A DNA stretch of 64,000 bases, from assembly GCA_951799405.1 (NCBI GenBank), contig OX637342.1:15175298-15239297 (forward strand), in the 5' to 3' direction. The notes beneath the pieces are model-generated. The model searched no databases. It worked only from the letters and a program-made list of their open reading frames with translations, and was not told where the DNA came from. A program made the translations under genes and the position numbers. Positions 44,043-55,226 of the stretch are shown here, one piece after another (position 1 is the stretch's first letter; each line of letters starts with the position of its first letter). The stretch is from Agapetus fuscipes. Lineage: Eukaryota; Arthropoda; Insecta; Trichoptera; Glossosomatidae.

Positions 44043-44937
44043 GTATGAACGTAACAATTTATATTTATAAAAAAAACTTTAATAATACTACTTATTATTA
44101 CTTTTATTGTTATTGCTATATTTTGTAATTGCTTACTGAATTTAATTTAGGTTTTTTTAATGCATGATTTAACGTTATACCTATTGACATTATGAATGAA
44201 ATGAAATACACTACAGGTCTACCTTGTGATATTTCCTTAGAAATAAATCTTTCATTTACCTCCTCATATTTCATGTGCTCCGGGTATCCGTGAGGTTATT
44301 TTAGTTAGCATTTATGTCCCACAGGTGTCGATGTCTAATTGTTTGTATGGATTATTTCTTCATAATTGATTTCCATTAGGTTGTTTTAGTTCAAAAGTGA
44401 TACACAGATGTCAATGCTTTCAGTAATTTTTGTCACTTTATCTCTTCAAGTTTTATTTACTCCTGTATTAGTTAGGTTACTCTACTTGTAAAAAAAAATA
44501 CCCGGATGTCAATGAATTATTGCAAATTTAATCTTCAACGTCCATCAACTTCTGGCATCCATGAAGTTCTTTGTTTACTGCCTCTTAAATCTAAGATTGT
44601 CGATCATCTTGGCTGTTTTTTCTTTAGATGCTGCAGCCCTAAATAGGCGTTAGTGCTATTATCAGAAGGTTTCATAATAAACTATTTTATGTTCTAGGGT
44701 TTACTCCTGACTCAGATATTAGCTTTTTTAAAGATTCTTAATGTTTCTCTTTTTTGTAAAGTAATGAAGGAATTAAAAAAAACAATTAATAATATAGATT
44801 TTATCAAAATTACTAAATTTAGATACATTCAGCATGTGCAAACCAAAAAAAAGGTTAAATAAAAATGTATACTCAAAAAACTGTTTGATTCTATTATTTT
44901 TTTATTTTTTTTGTTAAAAAAACAAACAAAATATCAA
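44043..44937. repeat. diverged tandem copies of the 43.9-kb block
   Basis: 'tttcatgagctcctggtatc' at 43950 recurs as 'tttcatgtgctccgggtatc' at 44271, then as weaker forms near 44455 and 44540 ('catcaacttctggcatccat'). Spacing is irregular. Confidence 0.5.
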
Positions 44938-44972
44938 GTTGACCGGTTTCGGCCTCTTGATTATCTTCATTT
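44938..44972 (-). ncRNA. degenerate hammerhead motif, ACCGGT type
   Basis: The minus strand gives ATGAAGATAATCAAGAGGCC, then GAAACCGGTCAAC. GAAA and the self-complementary ACCGGT stem III are intact, but the core C is replaced by A. Downstream sequence resembles that of the 63.87-kb copy. Confidence 0.45.
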
Positions 44973-44990
44973 TTTATTTTATGAATTATA

Positions 44991-45225
44991 TTCCTTGACT
45001 TATAGGTTGGTATGAGGCTGACCACCCATACTGTAAAAAATGGTTAACTTTGTCAATGTCACCCCGGTGTCAGGGAAGGTCGGCAAAAGTTGTAGGGGCT
45101 ATGTTCATTTAAGGTTTGGATTTTATTTGTAAGTACACATTCAGCATTTGCAAGCGCGAACTACATGTGTTTGTTTGTGGGCATGCATTTGATATGAACT
45201 TTACTTAAATGTTAATAAATCTTAA
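44991..45225 (+). repeat. R1 repeat, 3'-shortened
   Basis: TTCCTTGACTTATAGG start; CATGCATTTGATATGAAC, then drift. Confidence 0.85.
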
Positions 45226-45229
45226 CAAC

Positions 45230-45527
45230 TCTTCACTTTGCTAATGTCACCCCTGTGTCAGGGAAGGTCGGCAAAAGTTGTAGGGCTTATTTTAATTTTA
45301 TTTAAATAGCAAACAAACAATTTTAACATGATACATCTTGGTACAAAAAGCATAATTGAAATAATTAAAAAACCAGCTAAGTAATGTTCATTTGAGGTTT
45401 GAATTTTATTTGTAAGTACACATTCAGCATTTGTAAGCGCGAACTACACGTGTTTGTTTGTGGGCATTCATCTGAGAGCTTTAAATGAATATATCCTTGC
45501 AACTTAGATTATAGATTATTGATTATA
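45230..45527 (+). repeat. R1 repeat split by 92-bp insert
   Basis: Part one ends TTGTAGGGCTTA (45290) and part two resumes ATGTTCATTTGAGG (45383). The insert is AT-rich ('acatgatacatcttggtaca') with no TIRs recognised. Confidence 0.75.
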
Positions 45528-46109
45528 GACAGCATCTATGAGAAAATGCTAACATAAAAGGCAGAACGAAATAAACTTCTTTTAAGTATTCAGCATGAAA
45601 TAAATCTGTTAACATATTCCGTATTCACTAATATCGCGGAGAAGTTTCCAGATTTCCCGCCACTTCCGCTGTCTCGTACCTATTGAAAGTTGAAAGTTGA
45701 CGGTACACGACTGCGAGAGAGCTAAAGCAGTGCCTCCTGTCACATAAAAGGCTAGATCAATGTTAAATGTTACATGTAGGCATATGACGTAATAACAAGT
45801 ACGCCAATCATCCAAAAGCTTTTTTAAATTTTAAAATGGCAAAAAAAAATCTTAAATGTCATTTTTCCTATTTTAAACACATTGACCCTTATTCATAAAA
45901 AGGTATTAATTTGTAAACCAGTATAAAGTTTGTTTTCCTATACTTATAAACTGGTTTAACTGTGTTTTTGGGGACAACCAATCTAATGAATAGGGCAGAT
46001 TTGTAATAAATTTGATATATCTTTATAAAAAGCAACGGCCCTTTGATATAAAAGGCAGAAGGTAATAAAAAACGTGGCTACATTAAGAAAATAAGAAAAC
46101 ATCAGAGTT
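45528..46109. other. stretch without gene; small palindromic element
   Basis: 45885-46005 contains ACCCTTATTCATAAAAA and 'tctaatgaatagggca', with the inner inverse pair AACCAGTATAAAG/CTTATAAACTGGTT, a likely MITE of about 120 bp. Confidence 0.45.
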
Positions 46110-46280
46110 AATTTCAAATGAGCAATGTTTGTATGTGTAGGTACTGGACCAATGTGTCTTATGAATGCTGGAAACTGATTTTGAAAATACCAAAAACAAC
46201 TCTATCACGTTTAACGTGTTTTTTTAGCTGACATTGTGTGTGTAGAATGTGATTTTTTTTGTAAGACAATTTAATGAATA
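46110..46280 (+). repeat. half copy of foldback MITE (family F)
   Basis: 'caatgtttgtatgtgtaggt', 'gtcttatgaatgctggaaac', 'tatcacgtttaacgtgtttt'. Confidence 0.55.
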
Positions 46281-46473
46281 GGTCATCTTTGAATCAAATG
46301 GTAGATAAGCCAAACAAGCACCGGGGGGAAGAGATGAAGGTGACTGTGCGGAATGGTGGTAGACTGCCGTATGGTAGGAAAAAGAGTATATGACTAGAAC
46401 AGTAAAGCGTTGGGCAAACAGCGATAGCTGCATGATCAAAGAGACCAAGACCCACCCCGGGCTATCATGCCAT

Positions 46474-46724
46474 TAATCTATAATCTAAGCTGCAAAGATA
46501 TGTTAACATTTAAGACTTATATTAAATGCATGCCCACAAACAGGCACATGAACGTTCGCGCCTACACATTCTGCATGTGTGCATACAAATAAATAAAAAC
46601 TTCACATGAACATAAACATTGCCACTCCTGCCGCGTTTAATTGAAACTGGGGTGGCATTGGCAAAAGTGAACCAATTTTTACAGCACGGAGAGTCAGCCT
46701 CATATCAACTTATCAGTCAAGGAG
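46474..46724 (-). repeat. R1 repeat, full length
   Basis: From TAATCTATAATCTAAGC to CTTATCAGTCAAGGA. Same subtype as 16395 (GGTGGCATTGGCAAAAGTG). Confidence 0.85.
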
Positions 46725-47073
46725 CATTAATGATTATATTTTATCAACTTTAGTGCAAGCATTGCAAGATTCATGCGTAATATTGTAGTTTAGGCCTATA
46801 ACCTTGATAGTGAGTATTGACTGTGAAGAGCAGAATATTGTGTACAGAGCTGCTGCAATATTAACACTGAACAAGTTTCAAGATGCAGCGCACACACGTA
46901 ACTCGATCTGACCTCTGGCTCGGTCTATCTTGTACTGGAAACTACTCGATGCAAGTCCATTTCGATGTCTTCAGTTATTGAAAATTGTTTTTGTTTGACT
47001 GTGAAGCAGAAATCTAGGCTTCACAAGGACAATTTGAATTTGTAGTAATGTCTGCAAATCGTGAGATATAACC

Positions 47074-47514
47074 ATATCGACGGTTAAAAGGCAGTATAAG
47101 CGACATTTAGGTAAAAAGTGAGCTATGCATGCTATCTTACATGAAATTTTCCGCTCTTTCTAATGCGCTAACTCCCATAGCTCTACGATGATTTTTGTGT
47201 TGTGTATGCCCAAGCAAACAACTGCTTTTTGGTTCACGGTTTTGGTCACGGTTCATGGTTTTGGTTTAACCGACAAGATTTTGGCCTTTTTTGAACTAAA
47301 AGCGCTTGTGACATGAAAAAAATCGTAAAACCACATTAATAGGAATGTCAAAAAAATCCTTCATTTTTTTAATTTAAGAGCAGTTTTGATTTTAATGATA
47401 TGATAAAAAATAAAAAAAGTTATGCCAGTTTTCTGCAATCTCAAACATTAAACTGCTCTCCTGAACAATTTAGTTTATGTCGCTTATGCCCTACTGCCTT
47501 TTAACCGCCGATAT
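47074..47514. mobile_element. TIR element (family C)
   Basis: ATATCGACGGTTAAAAGGCA at left; TGCCTTTTAACCGCCGATAT at right; the subterminal 'agtataagcgacat' is also mirrored. 441 bp, no transposase frame. Confidence 0.8.
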
Positions 47515-47789
47515 GTACAATTGGGCGATTTATTTTAAAAAGCGCCGTTTTCGTGTGTAGCGCTCAAGAGCCCTTTGAAAAATGTGTTAGTCTTACTCCG
47601 ACTAACTGAAAAAAACACGAATGTCTTCAATTTTTTCTTGATCACTGATTCTGAGCTTACATGTAGTACTGACCTCCAAAGGCAGCATGCTCCACATCAA
47701 GGATGCACCATTGCAGAACCCTCTGTCACCAAAGCGTATCGCGCAAGATCTATATGGTTCACTAAGCCAATTAAGTAAAATATGGTCCA

Positions 47790-48225
47790 AAATAAAATAC
47801 TCGCAAGGCTTACTCAGCCTTCACAAGAAAGGAATACCAGCCCCTCGCGAGCCGGGAAACCCCCACTTCAAATAAATCAATAGGTTCCACTCACCACACG
47901 CAAGTCTAATCTAATCTAATCTAAGTTGCAAAGATATGTTACATTGAAGATTCACATTACATGCATTCTCACAACCAGACACGTACAAGTTCGCGCTTGC
48001 ACATGCCTCATGTGAACCTACAACATAAACACCAAATCTCAAATGGGCATACACCCTGCAACTCTTGCCGTCCTTCCCTGTAACAGGGGTGACATTGGCA
48101 AAGTGAACCATTTTTACAGCATGGGTGGTCAGCCGCATACCAACCTATAAGTCAAGTGTTTCGGGGAAAACGCGACAAGAAGTTATAGTATATGTGTAGC
48201 TTTGTAGCGTTGGTACATTCATTTC
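47790..48225 (+). repeat. SINE1 body split by R1
   Basis: Left 'ggcttactcagccttcacaa' to 'ggttccactcaccacacgca'; right 'tgtttcggggaaaacgcgac', then AAGAAGTTATAGTATATG. The R1 at 47905-48156 lies between. Confidence 0.85.
47905..48156 (-). repeat. R1 repeat, long-ORF subtype, inside SINE1
   Basis: From CTAATCTAATCTAATCTAAG to ACCTATAAGTCAAG. 75-codon open frame from ATGCGGCTGACC. Confidence 0.9.
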
Positions 48226-48799
48226 GTCTTTAAAATTCCATCATCTCTGCCGGGTCAAGACATGCTTTAATTGCTCTGCAAATCTTTTTTTTATTATCCA
48301 CTAAAAAAATGACGAGCTCTCGGACCCAAGCTTTGAACTTTCAATTCAATTTCGACTAGACTTGTCCCAGCTCGCAGCATTTTTAAAATGATTAATCCAG
48401 AAAGTTCGACGCGGAGTGGAAAAGTTTGTTTTCGCATAAAATTAAAAACGCCTGAAAGTTGAAGAATGGGAGACGGTCTTATTATACTCCGTGCTGCTTA
48501 ATCGCCCCTTGTGTAAAGTGGAGGACAATGTAGAGATTTGTTATGAAAACAATAATTTTGAACAGTTTATTATTGCAGGTGTTTTTTTTATTATTAAAAG
48601 CATTTTGTCCATGTTCATGTTGTTTACCTAAAGAGACCAAACACCCAATTTTATGTAATTAAAAATAATTTGGGCACTTAGGGCATATATGATTTGACCG
48701 GTCCGTAGTATAGTGGTTAACACAAAGAAAGATGCTTTGCTTAATCGAATGTCCTATCAAATTAGCTTTACTCTTTAAAATGTGACTTATAAGCATATA
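48226..48799. other. stretch without gene; SINE2 head scrap
   Basis: 48697-48727 has 'gaccggtccgtagtatagtg', then GTTAACAC (SINE2 A-box side only). Otherwise nothing recognised. Confidence 0.45.
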
Positions 48800-48966
48800 G
48801 AAGTTTATGACTCTGGAGGGAATGAAAGAAGTATGTAAGGACAGAAAGAAATGACGGTTGATCTGTGATGTTGGCCGCTAGGATTTTTGTTTTTGTTTTC
48901 TGTTAGTTTTTGATGTCCACACACATTATAATTTGTTGATTTTAAAAATGTAATTTGTTGTGTATG
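48800..48966 (+). mobile_element. RTE-like LINE 3' end joined to R1
   Basis: 'atgactctggagggaatgaa' and 'gtatgtaaggacagaaagaa' (ORF end), then 'agtttttgatgtccacacac' and 'aaaaatgtaatttgttgtgt' leading straight into R1. Same order as 21447-21621. Confidence 0.8.
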
Positions 48967-49227
48967 TTCCTTGACTTATAGGTTGGTATGCGGCTGACCA
49001 CCCATGCTGTAGAAAGTGGTTCACTTTGCCAATGTCACCCCTGTTTCAGGGAAGGTCGGCAGGAGTTGCAGAGTGTATGCTCATTTGAGATTCGGGTTTT
49101 TATATTGTAGGTCCACATGCGGCATGTCTAAGCGCGAACTTAAGCATGCCTGTTTTGTGAAAATGCATGTAATGTGAATTTCTAATGTTACTTATATTTT
49201 GCAACTTAGATTAGATTAGATTAGATA
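48967..49227 (+). repeat. R1 repeat, full length
   Basis: TTCCTTGACTTATAGG start; CTTAGATTAGATTAGATTAG end. Confidence 0.9.
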
Positions 49228-49741
49228 AGCTTTCTTCTTTTTTCTACTTCCTGCAGCATGTTTTTGTTGGACTTCCTTTCAACCCTGGTCTTATTTGTTC
49301 AAACCCACATCTTCAATGCGTCTAGGTCTATCGTATTTCTGAATAGTCCTGATAGTATTTCAACTATTTAGTTGTTAGCTCAACTTAAGCGTGTATTAAT
49401 TTTTAGAGGCTTTTATTTTTTACACGGCGTAACATAAACATCAGAAATTAATGTCAAGTGATGCCAGCTGTTGGGGAGAGGAGAAAAACGTGTCCACAAA
49501 ATGCATCATTTAGACCGCATTCAAGTCGTTCTAGTTTTGTTGGCATGACGATGATATTGCGGCTGTACAAGGTGTGTTAACAAAATATCAAGCACCCCCC
49601 GACTTGTGATGGAAGCAATCGAAATACACAGGCATCCCAACTTCAACAGAGATGACAGCTACAAACTTTCCAGTATATGGAGGCTAATACTAACTTCTAT
49701 GATCCACCCTTTCAATAATCGGACGATTTCACAAAAAGACA
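49228..49741. other. stretch without recognised gene
   Basis: No family match apart from the neighbouring R1 copies. Confidence 0.35.
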
Positions 49742-49966
49742 TTCCTTGACTTATAGGTTGGTATGCGGCTGACCACCCATGCTGTAAAAATGGTTTACTT
49801 TGCCAATGTCACCCCTGTTACAGGGAAGGACGGCAAGAGTTGCAGAGTGTATGTCCATTTGAGATTTGGTTTTTATGTTGTAGGCTCACATGAGGCATGT
49901 GCAAGCGCAAACTTGTACATGTCTGGTTGTGAGAATGCATGTAATGTGAATCTCCAATGTAACATA
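49742..49966 (+). repeat. R1 repeat, long-ORF subtype, 3'-truncated
   Basis: TTCCTTGACTTATAGG start; breaks off at CCAATGTAACATA. The open frame from ATGCGGCTGACC continues into flanking DNA. Confidence 0.9.
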
Positions 49967-50109
49967 ATATCGTCCTTCTGTACAACTGGGGCTATTGTGA
50001 CATCTATGTGACATCTATTGTGACATAATAAAGCACCTACAGCCTGCGGCCTCGATCAAACAACAATAATTCAACAGTTCGTGGTTCTTCTTTGTAGAAG
50101 AGACACGTC

Positions 50110-50147
50110 TCCTGAGGACGTCGGATATGACTCCGACGAAACGTAGA
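50110..50147 (+). ncRNA. hammerhead ribozyme, single copy
   Basis: Core CTGAGGA 50112-50118; stem II GTCGGA/TCCGAC (six pairs, 50120-50125 with 50132-50137, loop TATGAC); GAAA 50138-50141; stem III AC/GT; cleavage expected after A50145. Stem I is short (TC/GA). All core residues are present. No inverted partner seen nearby. Confidence 0.65.
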
Positions 50148-50337
50148 CAAAATCGTTCTTCTCTTTTGCACGATCAGTACAATCCGTTTTTTTCATTCTA
50201 TAAAATATCAAGCACCATCTGATAATTTGAAAAAATGCGAATCGTTTTTGTACGCAACTCATCCGAACAAGTGGAGTGAATTTGCAATGACTTACACAAC
50301 TAATAGGCATTTAAGAATTGGCATAATAGATATCGCG

Positions 50338-50525
50338 AAAAAGTGTAACTTCGTAACGCTTTGTCACCTGAAGGGGTCGTTTGTGGCGTGTGGGATCTAT
50401 TTATTTTGTCAGGTAAGAAAACCGGCCTAGTGCCAACAATTTTACTTGAATTGAACGTTTCCATCCTTCCTGACGTGGGAGGGCAGCTTTTCATTAATAG
50501 TGAGCGCTGAGTAAATCTTGCCCAT
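50338..50525 (-). repeat. SINE1, diverged, minus strand
   Basis: 'aagtgtaacttcgtaacgct', 'aaggggtcgtttgtggcg', 'tatttattttgtcaggtaag', 'tgagtaaatcttgcc'. Central hairpin lost. Confidence 0.55.
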
Positions 50526-50699
50526 TCTTTGATTGTTGACTTGAAAGAAATGACCGTTAGGAAATTTTTGTAAGACACATAAGTACATTGGACCGACTGG
50601 TTTGACAAATTAGGTTATTTTACATGGCTTGGTACAAGATGACTCATTTTCGGAAATCTGCGTATTTCTTTCAAATCTGAGAGATGCGCTGTTTTTGTG

Positions 50700-50755
50700 T
50701 TTATCACACCTCAAAAGCAGAAGTGGTAACCACTCGACCACGGACCGGTCAAAAT
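50700..50755 (-). repeat. SINE2 head, minus strand
   Basis: 'ggtaaccactcgaccacgga', then CCGGTCAA. Confidence 0.55.
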
Positions 50756-50759
50756 TATC

Positions 50760-51900
50760 TGTCGTTGGTGCATGTGCAAATATACAGACTATAGCACAGC
50801 TGAGAAGCTTCTAGCCAGCAAACAGTATCAAATTGAGAAATGAAGATGGGATTGCAGGAAATAAGTATGCAAGGATTAAATAAAGTGGGACCACATGTGT
50901 AGGTACTGGCCACTCCTAGATGAATGACGGCTGAACAAAAGATCCATCGAATCGTTCTTGAATCTTTGCAACGGCACCGTGCATATACACACTGCACACA
51001 GACCATCGCACAGATGAAAAGCACCCAGCCGGCAAACAAGTGTCAGGTAGAGAGAGATGTGGATGGGATTGCAGGGTGAACTACCCTCTACCTGCGGCGG
51101 AGGGTGACACTCAGCTTCGGATAGGCGTGCACCATATTCAGAAGGGTATTTACAAATCCTATGTGAAAACAGCAGAGGAAATTTCAGAAGAATGCGTGAA
51201 GACACTGAAGGATAAAGTACACAATTATTGGGTGATGAACGAGTGTGGTAAAAAAGAGAATATGAGAATGAAAGTAAAAAATATCACAATGAAATGGTTG
51301 AATGAATGGATGATGAACGACTAACGAAGAAAGTGTCCAGAGGAAATGTCAGATGAAAGCATGAAGACACTGAATGATACAGTTCGCAATGGTTGGGGGA
51401 TGAACGAGTGTGGTAAAAAGAAAATATGAGAATGAAAGTACAAAATATCACAATGAAATGGTTGAAAGAATGGATGATGAACGACTAACGAAGAAAGTGT
51501 CCAGAGGAAATGTCAGATGAAAGCATGAAGACACTGAATGATAAAGTTCGCATTGATTGGGTGATGAACGAGTGTGGTAAAAAGAGAATTTGAGAATGAA
51601 AGTAAAAAATATAACAATGAAATGGTAAGAAGGAAAAGAACGGATGATGAACGCTTACGAAGAAAGCTTACAGAGGAAACGTAAGATGAAAGCGTGGAAG
51701 GAGAAGACTGAGGAAGAAATGGCTATACCAAATAGGTGAGGTTGTGAAAGAATGGAACCTGTTTGTAGGAGGAAAGCAATGAATGTTGAAGAGATGAAAG
51801 AGAAATGCAAGGACAGAAAGAAAAGGAGACGCATCTGTGCAGGTACCGGTCACCCCGAGTGAAACGTCGGCAGAATACAGTAACAGTAATAGATGCTTAG
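50760..51900 (+). mobile_element. RTE-like LINE remnant with tandem duplications
   Basis: A C-terminal RTE segment with three tandem units of about 164 bp (51186, 51351, 51515) reading EECVKTLKDKVHNYWVMNEC and relatives. It then continues to the ORF end ('gagatgaaagagaaatgcaa') and the tail ACAGTAACAGTAA. Upstream, 50760-51110 holds two copies of an older 3'-end segment ('tgcatgtgcaaatatacaga', 'tgcatatacacactgcacac'). Confidence 0.65.
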
Positions 51901-52005
51901 CAAAAAAAGGATTTTAATCCTTAAAATTGTATTAAAAGTAAAAGAAATTCATTCCAGAGTCACTACAAACATGGAAATGTATAGTTTTTTTCCTTTTTGA
52001 TCAGT

Positions 52006-52434
52006 TCTTAGGCCCGGTATTTTGAGGTATCGTTAAGTTAACTAAAATGAAATTTTAATTAAATCATCATAATATTTCACTCACCGAATTTCGGCAGTAA
52101 ATATTTAGTAACTTTAACTTTCGATTTTCAAGATGGCGGCGCTTCACTGACAGCAGCTGTTCTTTTTTAATGTAAGGATACATCAAAATTGTTGCAAACA
52201 GCATTTTTCGTCTCGTTTTCTAGCTTAATAAAGGGTAGGCATATGCTTTTTATGAATAGTTGTTTGTTTTAAAGCTTTTGAATGGCATTTTAATTATTTC
52301 CATGATTTGGGGGCGTGGCTTCATACTTCGGCAATGTTCGGTTTTAGTGAACTCGAGATTGAGTATTTTGAATAAAAGTTCAAGTAATAGTGAACTAAAA
52401 TATTACTACAGTTCAATATACCGGGCCTAAGTGA
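52006..52434. mobile_element. TIR MITE, GGCCCGGTAT ends
   Basis: Left CTTAGGCCCGGTATTTTGA and right TCAATATACCGGGCCTAAG are inverse. 429 bp, no transposase frame. Target duplication not clear. Confidence 0.75.
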
Positions 52435-52469
52435 TGATTGTTTCGATAGGGAATCAAACTTAAGTCGTT

Positions 52470-52497
52470 GCTAACGTTTCACCTCCATCCTCAGGTA
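52470..52497 (-). ncRNA. hammerhead remnant without stem II
   Basis: The minus strand gives CCTGAGGATGGAGGTGAAAC, then GTTAG. The CTGAGGA and GAAA boxes are present but the second half of stem II is deleted. Confidence 0.35.
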
Positions 52498-52499
52498 TA

Positions 52500-54139
52500 A
52501 TCAAATTTACCTACGTCTCCGAGAAATTTCTATCCACCTTGGTTTACAGTTTAATGTGCACTTTTAACAACAACCTGAGATGAACTTTGGCCTTTTTTTA
52601 GTGCCATTACTATCGAGATCGAAGATCGGCAATAATCATGGCTACTTTGACCTAAGATGCTGAGGCTTAGCTTCCTTGATCGCCTATTTTTAGACTTTCA
52701 AAATTAATTTCGGAAAATGTGTGATTGGATTTGATATTAACGTGACATGCTGAACTGTGAAAACGTCTATCTATCAACAAGCATGAACACCAGCTTTGTA
52801 TTACAAGTATAAAAAAATGCGTTTTAACTTTTAAACCATAAAAAAAACTCTCAAATTAAAACGACAGAATTCAAATGACTCAAGCGACAGTCTGACCTTT
52901 CATACATTTTAGACTAAACTCTACGGTTGAGTATAAACGTAGGTTTTATGTTTGGGGTGGAAGTTTACTCTCCATGCACTGTGAACAACTTCCCGAGTAA
53001 TTATTTTTATGCCTGCAGGCGATAAGATTCCATTAATGAATTGAATGGCGTGCCGTCCTTTGAAAATACAGCGAAACTCTGTGCACAGACGTGAATGTTG
53101 CCCCTTCTTCTCAGCGCCTCCCTGTCGATTCTCAAATTCTAATGGACGCTTTTCAAGGAAAAAAATAATTTACATTTTTAAGTTTAATGCACCTACCTGA
53201 AAAATGATGTACAGTTTTCAGTATATTAGGTACTTACCTACTTGTAGTTAAAATGCAAATGATATATATATCTTTGCAGCTTAGATTTAGATTTAGATAG
53301 CAGATAGCAGATCAACTGCATACTTCTTTCATATTTTTATCCAAAGTCATAACTTTTTCGTACAAATTCTTGCAAGTACGCAACTAAACTGCACATATAG
53401 AGCTCCTTTAATCCAAATGAAAAGAAAAACTGTGACTGTAGATATTACTGCTATGATGTATTATTTAACAATGTGTAGATAAGCCTCCGCTAATGCAGCC
53501 TACACCAGCCTTGGGAGCTCGCACCAGAATAACGCGCGCTAGAGATCTTGACCCAATGACTGAAGCATTATTACACTTCGATAAGGCCTCTACGCTGATG
53601 TACAGAAACAACTAGATGGAATAGGCATTTTAAACATGCGAAGCGCAGAGATTGAAAACATCATATTGTTTTGATTTATGGGTTCACTTTTAAAAAAATT
53701 GCAGTTGATTTTTTTTTTTAACAAATCGACAACATATGGTTCACTCTGTAACTTCTGTATTGGCTGCTTCGCGGCTCGGGTATCGAAGGGTTACTGAAGG
53801 TTCACAGAACTGAAGTCTTTATTTATATTTGACCAAGACCCAATCTTGCATGTTCCAGACCATACGAGACGCCTCTGGAAACATCCATTCGAGAGAGTGC
53901 GAGAAGTACAAAGTATGAAATATTAAACACTTACGTCTACACTCACATATTTATATAGCAATATAGGCACACACACAATGCTAAAAACACGTAGGCATGA
54001 ACTTCTACCACCTATTTTTCTTTTTATGGATATTTTTGGCCTTCTCGAGTTACGGGCCTTCTGTTTTTTCCTTTGAGGCCCCCTTTCTAGAATAAAATAT
54101 GTCATCCGCCCCAAAATATTGCGAGTTTGACATAATGCT
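52500..54139. other. mixed non-coding
   Basis: Family P MITE fragment at 52890-52965 and an R1 3' end scrap at 53255-53300 ('atatctttgcagcttagatt'). No gene recognised. Confidence 0.45.
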
Positions 54140-54352
54140 ATATAATTTAAAATTTGTAAGCTAAGTTGCAAATAAATATTCATTTAAGATACAAATGAAA
54201 TGCATTCACACTTCTCGCGAAGGCTCAGTAAGCCTTGCATATACTAAAATTTGGGCTAAAACAATTGAACCGAAAATTTTAACGATAGATAAAACCCTAG
54301 CCCTCTGTCGCTTAAAGAAAGCGTTCTACCAACTGACCTATGAACTGGACTT
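54140..54352 (-). repeat. R1 scrap followed by SINE1, minus strand
   Basis: 'tgtaagctaagttgcaaata' and 'aaatgaaatgcattcacact' (R1), then 'cgaaggctcagtaagccttg' and the inverse tRNA-like head 'cgttctaccaactgacctat'. Confidence 0.65.
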
Positions 54353-54996
54353 AATTTAAAAAAAAAATGCATGGTATGGCATATTTATAGATTTTAAATA
54401 AACTTCAAGTATGCGACGTGTACATTAGATATACCATTAACTTGGTCTGTGCTCCACAAACGGAGACGCGCCGAGCTGAGGCCGTTTTTTTTTTTTTTGC
54501 GAAACTGAAATACATACATAAAAAAGTTTTTTTTCGTTGTTTATTGACCGGAAATAGCCGAGAATTTTTCATGTTATTTTTTTCTCATCGTCTTTTCCCG
54601 GCGATGCCATGATATATTGCAGAAATTAAATTCTGTTATGAATTTGTATGAACAAAAAAAAAGCTCTGCGCTTTATGCGAAAAAGCATTTTTTGTTTGTT
54701 TGAATATGGCGAATCCTATGGTTTCATTCTTCGCTTTTACTTTTTGATTTTTTTCTCTCTTTATTTTGAGTAGATGGAGAGCCATCCGAGATGATGTAAT
54801 ATTTTATCAAAAAAATAAGTAATGCATTTTTATGACTGTTTCATTCTAAAGGAACACAGTTTACATAAAAAAAAACATTTTTTTTGAATCTGAAATTTTT
54901 TTTTTTTTTTTTTTATTTATTTAACAAAATATAAATACAAATTTATTTTAAAACAAGTAATATTTCTAAATAATAATAAAAACTTAATTGTTATTT

Positions 54997-55036
54997 CCTC
55001 ACCAATTGAAGAGCCAAGCTCTTGTGCTTGGTGAGG
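54997..55036 (-). other. conserved stem-loop in LINE 3' UTR (copy 2)
   Basis: Same double stem as 29090-29129: CCTCACCAA/TTGGTGAGG outside, AAGAGC/GCTCTT inside. Confidence 0.6.
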
Positions 55037-55226
55037 GAATCGCAGCTATCTTAAATAAATTATGTTCTTAATTTATATTCTATATAATATAATGAGATAA
55101 AAACTTAATATAATACTTAAAGGAAAAAAATATAGGTAATACACAAGAATAAATCAAAAAATAAACTAACAATATAAAAAATGAAAAAAAAACCAAAAAT
55201 TAGAAACAACCAATCAATAAGTAGAA

